Below, in pieces: positions 20,192 through 28,637 of a stretch of DNA of 64,000 nt. The stretch's first letter is position 1. Each line of letters begins with the position of its first letter. Below the pieces are notes generated by a model that was not told where the DNA came from, did no database searches, and saw nothing but the letters and a program-made list of their open reading frames with translations. The DNA lies in NCBI GenBank assembly GCA_016706865.1, contig JADJIS010000003.1, positions 2,170,001 to 2,234,000 of the forward strand. Direction: 5' to 3'. Position numbers and translations under genes: made by a program. This DNA comes from Bacteroidota bacterium. GTDB lineage: Bacteria; Bacteroidota; Bacteroidia; Chitinophagales; BACL12.

Positions 20192-21592
20192 TTAAGCTTC
20201 TGTTTTTGCATATTGTTTTTTCAAAAAATAATAAACCGGAATACCAATTAAGAAGAAACTTAATCCAGTTAAACTTACCTCAGGAGCTGTTATTACTGTA
20301 TTGATGGTAAGACAAATACAGAACAAAACAAAAATTGCAGGCACATAAGGATAACCAAAAACTTTTGCTGTGATCTTACCTTTTCTCTTCATTATAATCA
20401 ATCCTAAAGCACCGGCACCATAAAAAATAAAGGATGCAAAAATAAGCATATCGGTAAGCTGGTCGAAGGTGCCGGAAATAACTAAAATGCTGCACCATAT
20501 CATTTGAAAAAAGAGTGATATATGCGGAGTATGAAATTTAGGATGCACCTTCCCAAAACTTTTAAAAAATAATTGCTGAGATGCCATGCGATGATAAATT
20601 CGAGGCGAACTCATTAAACTTGCATTTGTAGCCCCGAAGGTACAGATCATAATGAGAATAGAAATTATTGTAAATCCGATACCAGGCAGAATTTCTTTTG
20701 CAACTTCGGCAGCAGCGATCTGATTGCCGGCATTATTAATTTCAATAAAATTATTTATAGGCATTACGCGCATATATACATAATTTACCACTACATATAT
20801 TATCATTACAGCTGCTGTTCCACCTATAATGGCAATGGGAATATTCTTTTTGGGATCTTTTACTTCTCCTCCCATATAGGCAAGATTTATCCACCCGTCG
20901 TACGCCCAAAAAGCCATAAGCATTGCTGTGAACATTGCTGAAATAAGATTAAAATCTTCAGGTTTGATCATGGGATTTGTTGCTGCATCAATTGCACCCG
21001 CATCTCCCCCCAATAAAAAACCAATTACAATTAAAAATACAATTCCGGCAATTTTAGTGTAAGAAAAAATATCATTTAACAATCCTCCTTTTTTTACACC
21101 AAAATAATTTATTACAGTTAATACGATGATGGTGAATATTGCGAATATTTTAACTCCGGAATTTTGAAATGGGAATATATAATTAAAAAGTTTTACATCC
21201 TTTAATCCTTCCGTTGGATCCTTGAAATTAAATAAATTATTAACTGATTCTGAAAATACAAATGCTATGGAGGATATAGATGCCGACTGAATTACAAAAA
21301 AACAGGTCCATCCGAATAAAAACGCAAAAAACTTTCCATAAATGATCCTGAAATATTCAAATTGACCACCACCCTCCTCAGTTAGGGTTGCCAAACCCGA
21401 ATAACTGAATACGCCAAACATGGATACTATACCTGCAAGTATCCATGCCAATAAGATCAAATTATTATCCATCAATGTTGCACTCATCGGGGCTATTTTT
21501 TTGAATACCCCTGAACCGATCATGGAACTAATAACTAAAAGTATGGCAGTGGATAAGCCCAATGCCCTTTTGAGTTGTGGTTTTTCATTCAT
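20192..21592 (-). CDS. APC-family amino acid permease
   Basis: The 466-residue inner-membrane protein has about 12 hydrophobic segments and the APC signature in helix 1, ISSMIGSGVFKKIAPMSA (unwound GSG substrate site). Other family marks are FGVFSYSGLATLTEEGGGQFEYFR and AFWAYDGWINLAYMGGEVKDPKKNIP in helix 6. It probably exchanges or imports amino acids; the specificity is not readable. It is divergent from icd, 111 bp between starts. A second APC permease lies just beyond icd at 23423. Confidence 0.9.
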   Translation of the reverse strand: MNEKPQLKRALGLSTAILLVISSMIGSGVFKKIAPMSATLMDNNLILLAWILAGIVSMFGVFSYSGLATLTEEGGGQFEYFRIIYGKFFAFLFGWTCFFVIQSASISSIAFVFSESVNNLFNFKDPTEGLKDVKLFNYIFPFQNSGVKIFAIFTIIVLTVINYFGVKKGGLLNDIFSYTKIAGIVFLIVIGFLLGGDAGAIDAATNPMIKPEDFNLISAMFTAMLMAFWAYDGWINLAYMGGEVKDPKKNIPIAIIGGTAAVMIIYVVVNYVYMRVMPINNFIEINNAGNQIAAAEVAKEILPGIGFTIISILIMICTFGATNASLMSSPRIYHRMASQQLFFKSFGKVHPKFHTPHISLFFQMIWCSILVISGTFDQLTDMLIFASFIFYGAGALGLIIMKRKGKITAKVFGYPYVPAIFVLFCICLTINTVITAPEVSLTGLSFFLIGIPVYYFLKKQYAKTEA

Positions 21593-21648
21593 CGTGTAAC
21601 ATTACAAAAAAATATTATTGTTCTCCTGCAATCTGCAAATGGATTAAT

Positions 21649-21656
21649 TACCTTTG
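21649..21656 (+). promoter_or_regulatory. -7 promoter element (TACCTTTG) of icd
   Basis: A perfect TAnnTTTG match 47 bp before the icd ATG at 21704, in the divergent intergenic region. Confidence 0.6.
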
Positions 21657-21703
21657 CAGCCTGTAAGCCAACAAAGGCGGACATTAAAAAAAATAAAATC
21701 AAC

Positions 21704-23005
21704 ATGGCGGGTCAAAAAATAACAATTCAGAATGGAAAATTAACTGTACCGGATAATCCGATAATACCATTTATAGAGGGAGATGGAACAGGTCCTGATA
21801 TCTGGAAGGCATCTGTTAAGGTTTTTGATGCTGCTGTTGAAAAAGCCTATGGCGGAAAACGCAAAATAGAATGGATGGAGGTGCTTGCAGGAGAAAAAGC
21901 CTTCAATCAGACCCAAAATTGGCTTCCGGATGCAACACTTGATGCTTTCAGAGAATATTTAGTTGGGATCAAAGGTCCGCTTACCACACCGGTTGGTGGC
22001 GGAATGCGTTCACTAAACGTTGCTTTACGCCAGATCCTTGATCTATATGTGTGTTTGCGCCCTGTAAGATATTTTACGGGTGTTCCTTCCCCGGTAAAAC
22101 ATCCCGAGTTAGTGAGTATGGTGATTTTCAGAGAAAATACCGAAGATATTTATACGGGAATCGACTGGCAGGCAAACGGTGATCTTGCATCCAAATTTTT
22201 AGTTTGGCTCAAGGAAAATGCTCCCAAAGAATTTGAGAAAATTCGTTTTGGTGATAAACAAAAATCTGAGGAATGGCAAAAACAATTGGAAAGTGTGGGT
22301 GCACCTCAAAGAGATGTTGATGCAATGGTGGGTATTGGAATTAAACCTGTTAGTTTTTTAGGAAGTGAACGTTTAATTTATTCCGCTATTGATTATGCAA
22401 TAAAATTCAAACAAAAAACAGTTACCATAGTACATAAAGGTAATATCATGAAATATACCGAAGGTGCATTTCGCGATTGGGGTTATCAGGTAGCTAAAGA
22501 AATGTTTGGAGCAGTTCCATTGGATGGCGGACCATGGCATATTATTCCGGAAGGCAAACCGGGTGCGGGAATTATTATTAAAGATGCAATTGCAGATATT
22601 ACATTACAACAAGTGCTTACAAGACCGGAAGATTTTGATGTGATCGCAACATTAAATTTAAATGGTGACTATTTAAGTGATGCTCTTGCAGCCCAGGTTG
22701 GAGGAATTGGAATTGCTCCCGGTGCAAATATTAATTATATAACCGGACATGCAATTTTTGAAGCTACACATGGCACTGCTCCAAAATATGCCGATCAGGA
22801 TAAAGTAAATCCGGGATCAGTTATTTTAAGTGGATGCATGATGCTCGAATATATGGGTTGGCAGGAAGCAAATGATCTTATTTTAAAAGGAATGGAACAG
22901 GCAATTTCCAACAAACGTGTAACCTACGATTTTCATCGTTTGATGGATGGTGCAACGTTGTTGAAATGCAGTGAGTTTGGGGAGGAGATCATTAAAAATA
23001 TGTAG
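21704..23005 (+). CDS. icd: NADP-dependent isocitrate dehydrogenase
   Basis: The 433-residue enzyme oxidatively decarboxylates isocitrate to 2-oxoglutarate in the TCA cycle. Visible motifs are PFIEGDGTGPDIW, GGMRSLNVALRQ (substrate-binding serine), REN(T)EDIYTGIDW, the lysine of IVHKGNIMKYTEGAF, and FEATHGTAPKYADQDKVNPGS in the cofactor region. The size matches the homodimeric E. coli/Bacillus-type enzyme. I use the ATG at 21704 (MAGQKITIQNGK). The frame is open back to 21575, but that part overlaps the promoter and the divergent permease start. Confidence 0.96.
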   Translation: MAGQKITIQNGKLTVPDNPIIPFIEGDGTGPDIWKASVKVFDAAVEKAYGGKRKIEWMEVLAGEKAFNQTQNWLPDATLDAFREYLVGIKGPLTTPVGGGMRSLNVALRQILDLYVCLRPVRYFTGVPSPVKHPELVSMVIFRENTEDIYTGIDWQANGDLASKFLVWLKENAPKEFEKIRFGDKQKSEEWQKQLESVGAPQRDVDAMVGIGIKPVSFLGSERLIYSAIDYAIKFKQKTVTIVHKGNIMKYTEGAFRDWGYQVAKEMFGAVPLDGGPWHIIPEGKPGAGIIIKDAIADITLQQVLTRPEDFDVIATLNLNGDYLSDALAAQVGGIGIAPGANINYITGHAIFEATHGTAPKYADQDKVNPGSVILSGCMMLEYMGWQEANDLILKGMEQAISNKRVTYDFHRLMDGATLLKCSEFGEEIIKNM

Positions 23006-23422
23006 GGAATTGAGAGTTGAGAATTGAGAATTTGAACAGCCAAAAAATAATTGACAATTGATAATTGACAATTTGAACAGCCAGACTTAGGCGAGAATTA
23101 AATATTTCAAGCTTTAAAATGGAATCTGAAAACAGATCCTATTTTTTTTGACCAAAATTAAAATGATTTGGAAGCGGGACGCTTCATTGAACTTTACACA
23201 AGCGTAACGCTTGCGCTATTTAATTGATAAAAAAAAACCGGCTACGCCGGTTTTTTTTTCAATTAAATTTAAATCAATGGCTTTTGTTTTTTGGGAAATC
23301 AATTAATTGGGAGACTTACTCCTTCTGCTTACTCCTCACTCCTTACTCCTTTCTCCTTACTCCTTTCTCCTCCCTCCTTTCTCCTCCCTCCTCCTCTCTC
23401 CTTTTCTCCTTAACTTTACCCC
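23006..23422. repeat. Intergenic heptad tracts of three families; no gene seen
   Basis: Directly after icd lie GTTGAGA/ATTGAGA units (23006-23030), then AATTGAC/AATTGAT units (23047-23075), a copy of the short GCGGGACGCTTC/AGCGTAACGCTTGCG element, and after the terminator a long ACTCCTT/TCTCCTT/CCTCCTT tract (23320-23415). The last ends 8 bp before the next start codon. All three families have a 7-bp period. Confidence 0.9.
23230..23261 (+). terminator. Strong terminator between icd and the second APC permease
   Basis: AAAACCGGC and GCCGGTTTT form a perfect stem with a 3-nt loop, flanked by A and T runs. It could act in either direction. Confidence 0.85.
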
Positions 23423-24733
23423 ATGTCCATCCAGCCCAAACTAAAACAATTCGACCTTACAATGATAGTGGTGAGTTTGGTAATTGGGGTTGGGATATTC
23501 AGGACTCCGGCTTTGGTTGCAGAGAAATCGGGGAATGAATTAATATTTTTTGCGGTATGGATATTTGGTGGAATTATTTCTATTTGTGGTGCATTAACTT
23601 TTGCGGAGATCGGTGCGCGCTTGCCTGCTGCGGGTGGATATTATAAAATATTTTCGTATGCTTATCATCCTGCATTTGCATTTATGCTCAACTGGAGTCA
23701 GGTTATAATTAATGCGGGAAGTAGTGCGGGCGTTGCAATAATTGGCGCGGAATATATAACACCTGTATTATTTCCGGAAGCAGCTGATCCCGGTTTGATC
23801 ATTAAAATAATTGCCGTTAGTATCATCACTTTACTTTTTGCGATAAATTATGCCGGAATTAAAATGGGTGCAAGAACTCAAAATGTGTTGAGTGTATTGA
23901 AGATAGTTATGATACTTGTATTTTGTTTCGCAATTTTTGGAAAACATGCTGAAGAAACTACCATATCAAAATCCATTGGTGAAATAAATTATATTCAGGC
24001 ATTTGGAATTAGTTTAATTTCCATATTTTTTACTTATGGCGGATATCAACAAACAGTAAATTTTGGAGCAGATGTAGAAAATGCAAAACGCAATATTCCC
24101 AGAGCTATATTTACTGGAATAGGCATCGTAATATTTTTATATCTCCTGCTCAATTTTGCCTATGTTAAAGTATTGGGATTTGAACAAATGCAAAACTCTC
24201 CTTTGATCGCAAAAGACCTGGCACAGGCTTTTCTTGGCCCTGTTGGAGGAACAATAATTTCTGTAGTATTATTTACTTCCGTTTTGGGATTTTTAAATAC
24301 TTCCGTTATGAGTAATCCTAGAGTATATTATGCTATGGCGGAGGATAAAATTCTTCCTCCCATATTCAAAAAGGTAAATACAAAAACGCAAGTTCAAGAA
24401 TTTGGGTTGACATTTTTTATAAGTGTTATGATAGCCTCTGTATTTTTATTGGGAAGTTTTGAGAATATTGTAAATTATGTTTTATTTATCGACAGTATAA
24501 GTCTTGCGAGTGCTGCAGCTGCAATTTTTATTTTACGCAGGAAGTCAGAAAAAGATTACAGCGATTTTAAGATGAAATTATATCCCATCGTTCCATTACT
24601 TTTTATTGTAACATTGTTATTTGTAACCTACAATACCATACTTGATGATAGCACAACTGCACTTTATGGTTTTCTGATATTTATTGGGGGCTTGCCTTTG
24701 TATTATCTGATGAGAAAGGTAATAATAAAATAA
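23423..24733 (+). CDS. APC-family amino acid permease (second)
   Basis: The 436-residue integral membrane protein begins MSIQPKLKQFDLTMIVVSLV and carries VIGVGIFRTPALVAEKSG, the helix-1 substrate motif of the APC superfamily, plus FAEIGARLPAAGGYY and FFTYGGYQQTVNFGADVENAKRNIPRA in helix 6. About 12 helices are visible. It probably transports amino acids across the inner membrane. It is not closely similar to the permease at 20192. A CTCCTT-type repeat tract sits immediately upstream of the start codon, so ribosome binding would use repeat-derived sequence. Confidence 0.9.
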   Translation: MSIQPKLKQFDLTMIVVSLVIGVGIFRTPALVAEKSGNELIFFAVWIFGGIISICGALTFAEIGARLPAAGGYYKIFSYAYHPAFAFMLNWSQVIINAGSSAGVAIIGAEYITPVLFPEAADPGLIIKIIAVSIITLLFAINYAGIKMGARTQNVLSVLKIVMILVFCFAIFGKHAEETTISKSIGEINYIQAFGISLISIFFTYGGYQQTVNFGADVENAKRNIPRAIFTGIGIVIFLYLLLNFAYVKVLGFEQMQNSPLIAKDLAQAFLGPVGGTIISVVLFTSVLGFLNTSVMSNPRVYYAMAEDKILPPIFKKVNTKTQVQEFGLTFFISVMIASVFLLGSFENIVNYVLFIDSISLASAAAAIFILRRKSEKDYSDFKMKLYPIVPLLFIVTLLFVTYNTILDDSTTALYGFLIFIGGLPLYYLMRKVIIK

Positions 24734-24737
24734 AAGT

Positions 24738-25862
24738 TTACTTCGATACATCAACAATGGTTTTTACCATTCTATCCCAACCAAATCTTTTCTTTTCTTC
24801 TAATATATTGGAAATAAAATCATGCTTTCTATTTAAGGTATAAAAATCCACAATGGCATCGGCAATTTTGTTTACATCAACATCTACAACATATCCCACC
24901 TGTTGATCGGGTACTAATTCACTTAATCCCCCAACATTGGTAACAAGCATCGGCACTTCAAAGTGATAGGCAATTTGTGTAACTCCGCTTTGTGTTGCGT
25001 TTTTATAAGGCTGAACAACGAGATCAGCTGCACAAAAATAATTTTTTACTTCTTCGTCCGATATAAATTTGGGAAACGAATGAACACTATCTGTTAATTG
25101 AAGTTCTTTTATTAATTGTTCGTAGGGTTTTTCATCCTCATAAAATTCACCTGCAATGATCAATTGGATTTTGAGTTCCTTTATACGCAAATCGGCAAAT
25201 GCTTTTAATAATAGGTCAAGCCCTTTATAAGCGCGTATAAATCCAAAAAACAAGATATAATTTTTAGAAACATCGAGACCCAATTTTGAACAAGCGATTT
25301 CTTTGGAGACTTTTTCACCAAAATTATCAAAAAGCGGATGAGGGTTTTTGGCCCTTAATTTACTTCTGTTAAATTGAGCAAGGTCTCTCAGAACACTATC
25401 GCTCATCACAACAAAGGCATCTACATTTTTAATAAAATATCTCGTAAAAGAACGGTCGTAAAACTTTTGTTCATGTGGAATAATATTATCGGCAATACAA
25501 ACTACTTTCGTTTTTTTATTTTTTTTAACTATTCCTGCTATAGTTCCAAAACATGGTGCCATAAAGGGCATCCAATATTTAATAATAAGAATATCCGGGG
25601 CAATATCTTTAATTTGATTCCCCACTTTTCTCCAGTTAAAAGGGTTTATAGAATTTACTTTACGGGTAATTTTAATTTCTGGTGGTGGTGGAGAATCGGA
25701 GTATTGAGTTTTACCGGGAAATAATATGGAAGGATATTGCAATGTGAAAGTGATGATCTGTGTTTCATGACCTTCAATAGAAAATTGTTTTATTAATCGT
25801 TCATTAAATGATGCCAAACCACCGCGATAAGGCCAGGCAGTTCCAAGCAGAACAATTTTCAT
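24738..25862 (-). CDS. Glycosyltransferase family 4
   Basis: The 374-residue GT-B protein has the N-terminal glycine-rich acceptor loop (LGTAWPYRGGLASFNERL) and the C-terminal nucleotide-sugar domain (ILFFGFIRAYKGLDLLLKAFA, then LVVQPYKNATQSGVTQIAY, VGGLSELV). The usual EX7E is replaced by SGVTQIAYHFE, which still has the final glutamate. It would transfer a sugar in envelope glycan or glycolipid synthesis. It is the last gene of a five-gene operon and overlaps the GT2 gene by 4 nt (ATGA). Confidence 0.9.
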   Translation of the reverse strand: MKIVLLGTAWPYRGGLASFNERLIKQFSIEGHETQIITFTLQYPSILFPGKTQYSDSPPPPEIKITRKVNSINPFNWRKVGNQIKDIAPDILIIKYWMPFMAPCFGTIAGIVKKNKKTKVVCIADNIIPHEQKFYDRSFTRYFIKNVDAFVVMSDSVLRDLAQFNRSKLRAKNPHPLFDNFGEKVSKEIACSKLGLDVSKNYILFFGFIRAYKGLDLLLKAFADLRIKELKIQLIIAGEFYEDEKPYEQLIKELQLTDSVHSFPKFISDEEVKNYFCAADLVVQPYKNATQSGVTQIAYHFEVPMLVTNVGGLSELVPDQQVGYVVDVDVNKIADAIVDFYTLNRKHDFISNILEEKKRFGWDRMVKTIVDVSK

Positions 25863-26815
25863 TTTAAACCAACTCTTTTATCCACCTGATAATCGTTTCT
25901 GTTTGGTGAATTACGTGAAATAAGTTCTCCCAAAAATCCGGCTACAAATAATTGTACTCCAACTATTATTGCAACAAGAGCAATATAAAATAAGGGCTGA
26001 TCAGTTACTTGCCGGAATTTCTCCCCTGAATTCATTTTCATGATCTTATCAATAATAAGCCAGATGGTAATAATTCCTCCCACCAAAAATGATAAAAATC
26101 CCATCGTGCCAAAAAGATGCATAGGTTTTTTACCAAATTTTGAAACAAACATGATGGAGGTTAGATCTAAAAAACCTTTCATAAAACGTTCCCAGCCAAA
26201 TTTTGAAGTTCCGTATTTTCTTGCCCTGTGTTCCACTATCTTCTCTCCTATTTTATAAAAGCCCGCGGTGTTTGCAATTTGCGGAATGTAGCGATGCATT
26301 TCACCATACACTTCTATACTTTTTACCAGGTCTTTTTTATATGCTTTTAATCCGCAATTAAAATCGTGCAATTTTATTCCGGTTATTTGTGCAGTTGTCC
26401 AGTTGAAAAATTTAGAGGGAATGGTTTTCGAAATTGGATCATGCCTTCTTTTTTTCCAGCCGCTGACAAGATCGTATTTTTCATCGGCGATCATTTTATA
26501 TAAGCCCGGTATTTCGTCAGGACTATCCTGCATATCAGCATCCATTGTAATTACAACATCTCCCTCTGCAAGAGCAAATCCTTCATTCAAAGCGGCCGAT
26601 TTTCCATAATTTCTACGGAATTTAATTCCTTTTATATTGGAATTTTTTTCTTGTAATAAGGTGATCACATTCCATGAATTATCCCTGCTGCCATCATCTA
26701 TAAAAATAACTTCATACGAATAATTGAACTCCTGCATGATCCGTTCTATCCAGGCGGTTAATTCCGGAAGGCTTTCCTCTTCATTTAATAATGGTATGAT
26801 TACGGATATCTGCAT
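25859..26815 (-). CDS. Glycosyltransferase family 2, polyprenyl-phosphate type, with two C-terminal membrane helices
   Basis: The 318-residue protein has ISVIIPLLNEEESLPEL, IFIDDGSRDNSW, VITMDADMQDSPDEIP (DxD motif) and SGWKKRRHDP, typical of the DPM1/ArnC-like group. Two membrane segments (MGFLSFLVGGIITIWLII, FYIALVAIIVGVQLFVAGFL) end the protein. Such enzymes load a sugar onto undecaprenyl phosphate at the inner membrane. The GT2-GT4 pair suggests a glycan-modification step. The start ATG directly follows the upstream stop. Confidence 0.92.
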   Translation of the reverse strand: MQISVIIPLLNEEESLPELTAWIERIMQEFNYSYEVIFIDDGSRDNSWNVITLLQEKNSNIKGIKFRRNYGKSAALNEGFALAEGDVVITMDADMQDSPDEIPGLYKMIADEKYDLVSGWKKRRHDPISKTIPSKFFNWTTAQITGIKLHDFNCGLKAYKKDLVKSIEVYGEMHRYIPQIANTAGFYKIGEKIVEHRARKYGTSKFGWERFMKGFLDLTSIMFVSKFGKKPMHLFGTMGFLSFLVGGIITIWLIIDKIMKMNSGEKFRQVTDQPLFYIALVAIIVGVQLFVAGFLGELISRNSPNRNDYQVDKRVGLK

Positions 26816-27355
26816 TTAATTAGTGCGTTGTGTGAAAATAGAAGCTATTAATGACATAATCAATCCAAAAAACAAATATCCTATCACCGAAATAAGAAAC
26901 ATTCCGAAGGGAGTAAAAATTCTCCTCGTGAAGGTCATTCTATCCTCCAGATCCTCACCGGAATACCCCTGACTTTTAAGTGAATTTTCTGCAATAGTTA
27001 TCATCTCACTTAATATTTCAGGTGCGATGAACATATAAAACATTAATGTAAAAACTGAAAAAATAGCCATTACAATTAATACAAAAATAACCCCAGTACT
27101 GAACGCGCGATTAAATGGCATTATACCATCGAATATTTTGGAACGCACTTCAAGTTGAGTAAATAATACCGCAAAAAGCAATAATACGTATTCTACCAAA
27201 GCAATTTGTGTAGTAGTGATGGAAATCGAATCCCCTGAAAAATGTGTCCCTAACATTATACCCATCAACAACAAAACAAATATCAGTGCATTGCGCACAA
27301 TAATGGGTTTGCGTGAACTTCTAACAACCTGAGTTTCTCCTGCCTGCACTTCCAT
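26816..27355 (-). CDS. DUF4199-type membrane protein
   Basis: Start at the ATG at 27355 (MEVQAGETQVVRSSRKP) gives 179 residues; the upstream extension lies inside the preceding gene. Four hydrophobic segments are visible (LIFVLLLMGIMLG, LVEYVLLLFAVLF, GVIFVLIVMAIFSVF, GMFLISVIGYLFFGLIM). The arrangement matches DUF4199, a family confined mainly to Bacteroidota and of unknown function. The gene lies 1 bp after the dihydroorotase-like gene and directly before GT2, so it is clearly co-transcribed. Confidence 0.82.
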   Translation of the reverse strand: MEVQAGETQVVRSSRKPIIVRNALIFVLLLMGIMLGTHFSGDSISITTTQIALVEYVLLLFAVLFTQLEVRSKIFDGIMPFNRAFSTGVIFVLIVMAIFSVFTLMFYMFIAPEILSEMITIAENSLKSQGYSGEDLEDRMTFTRRIFTPFGMFLISVIGYLFFGLIMSLIASIFTQRTN

Positions 27356-27356
27356 T

Positions 27357-28625
27357 TTATAATATATTGATTTTGTTTTTATTGATAACTGCAAGTGCTT
27401 TCCCTTTCATAGGTTTTCCTATAAATCCGGAATTTAAGGAGCGCGAACGGATATCTGATCTTTCAAAATTCCATTCCACTTCCTCATCAAAAATGGTGAG
27501 TTCTGCTTTGTTTTTTTCTTTAATGGAAGGAATTTCCAAACTCAAAATATTTCTTGGATTTATCGCAATTTTATTTATAAGTTCTTCCGTAGAAATTCTA
27601 TTTTGCATCATCAGTTGAGCAGCTCCAAAACAGGCTTCCATGCTTCCCATTCCAAATGCAGCGTATTCAAATTCCACGTCCTTCACATCATTTTCATGTG
27701 GTAAATGGAAACTGCAAATTACATCTATGGTTCCATCGGCAACTGCCTGTTTTAAAAGTTCTATATCATGTTTTGTGCGCAGAGGAGGATTTACTTTATA
27801 ATTTGTGTTATAATCAAACAATTCATTTTCATCAAAATATAATTGATATGCACTCACGCCAGCGGTAATCTGTATTCCTTTATTTTTGGCTTCTCGTATA
27901 TGAGGTAATGAAGTTGCGGAAGAAATTATTCCGATATGTATTTTTGAATCCGTGTATTCTGCTAATTTAATATCGCGTATCACCATGAGTTCTTCCAAAA
28001 CTTCGGGAATTCCATACATCCCCAATTGCACACTCATATTTCCTTCGTTCACATTTGCATTTCCAACAATTTTATGATCGTTCGGAATATTAATTATTAC
28101 TCCGTTAAATGGTTTTACATACAACAAACTTCTCAAAAGAATACCTGCATCCCGAATTGCATAGTCAGCATCGGTAAAAGCAATTGCCCCTGCATGATGC
28201 ATGTCGTATATCTCCGTTAATTCTTTTCCTTCCCTATGTTTTGTTATCGCCCCATAAGGATAAATATTTGCAAGCTCGGCAGAAGCTTTATTTATTACGT
28301 ATTCAATTTCAGATTTAGAGTGTAATGCGGGCTCCGTATTTGGCATTAAACAAACGGAAGTAAATCCACCTGCAAGAGCTGCCTGAATTCCGGTTTGTAT
28401 CGTTTCTTTATACTCATGTCCCGGATCACCAAAAGCTGTGAGCATGTCTATCCACCCGGGAGAAATACATTTACCTTCGAAATTATACACCTTTTCGTTT
28501 TCAGAAGGGGATAAACCATCACCAATTTCAGTGATCAGGCCTTGTGCAATACGAATATCTTTAACTAACTTATTAAAAGGTGAGGTTGGGTCGATGATCT
28601 TTACTCCCTGAATTATGAAGTGCAT
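27357..28625 (-). CDS. Dihydroorotase-like protein lacking catalytic residues
   Basis: The 422-residue amidohydrolase-fold protein aligns throughout with dihydroorotase (ISPGWIDML, GGFTSVCLMPNTEP, HREGKELTEIYDM, NEGNMSVQLGMYGIPEVLEEL, NPPLRTKHD, DVICSFHLPHENDVK). The metal-binding HxH that should follow ISPGWID is absent (MLTAFGDPG). The catalytic aspartate of the DHxPH motif is phenylalanine (SFHLPH), and the HIxHISTA histidine is lost (KIHIGIISSA). It is therefore probably not a functional PyrC. It resembles the non-catalytic dihydroorotase homologues known from several phyla, which can act as structural partners of aspartate carbamoyltransferase. The operon neighbours argue for a conserved, non-pyrimidine context. 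Confidence 0.88.
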   Translation of the reverse strand: MHFIIQGVKIIDPTSPFNKLVKDIRIAQGLITEIGDGLSPSENEKVYNFEGKCISPGWIDMLTAFGDPGHEYKETIQTGIQAALAGGFTSVCLMPNTEPALHSKSEIEYVINKASAELANIYPYGAITKHREGKELTEIYDMHHAGAIAFTDADYAIRDAGILLRSLLYVKPFNGVIINIPNDHKIVGNANVNEGNMSVQLGMYGIPEVLEELMVIRDIKLAEYTDSKIHIGIISSATSLPHIREAKNKGIQITAGVSAYQLYFDENELFDYNTNYKVNPPLRTKHDIELLKQAVADGTIDVICSFHLPHENDVKDVEFEYAAFGMGSMEACFGAAQLMMQNRISTEELINKIAINPRNILSLEIPSIKEKNKAELTIFDEEVEWNFERSDIRSRSLNSGFIGKPMKGKALAVINKNKINIL

Positions 28626-28637
28626 AGTTTTTATTTA

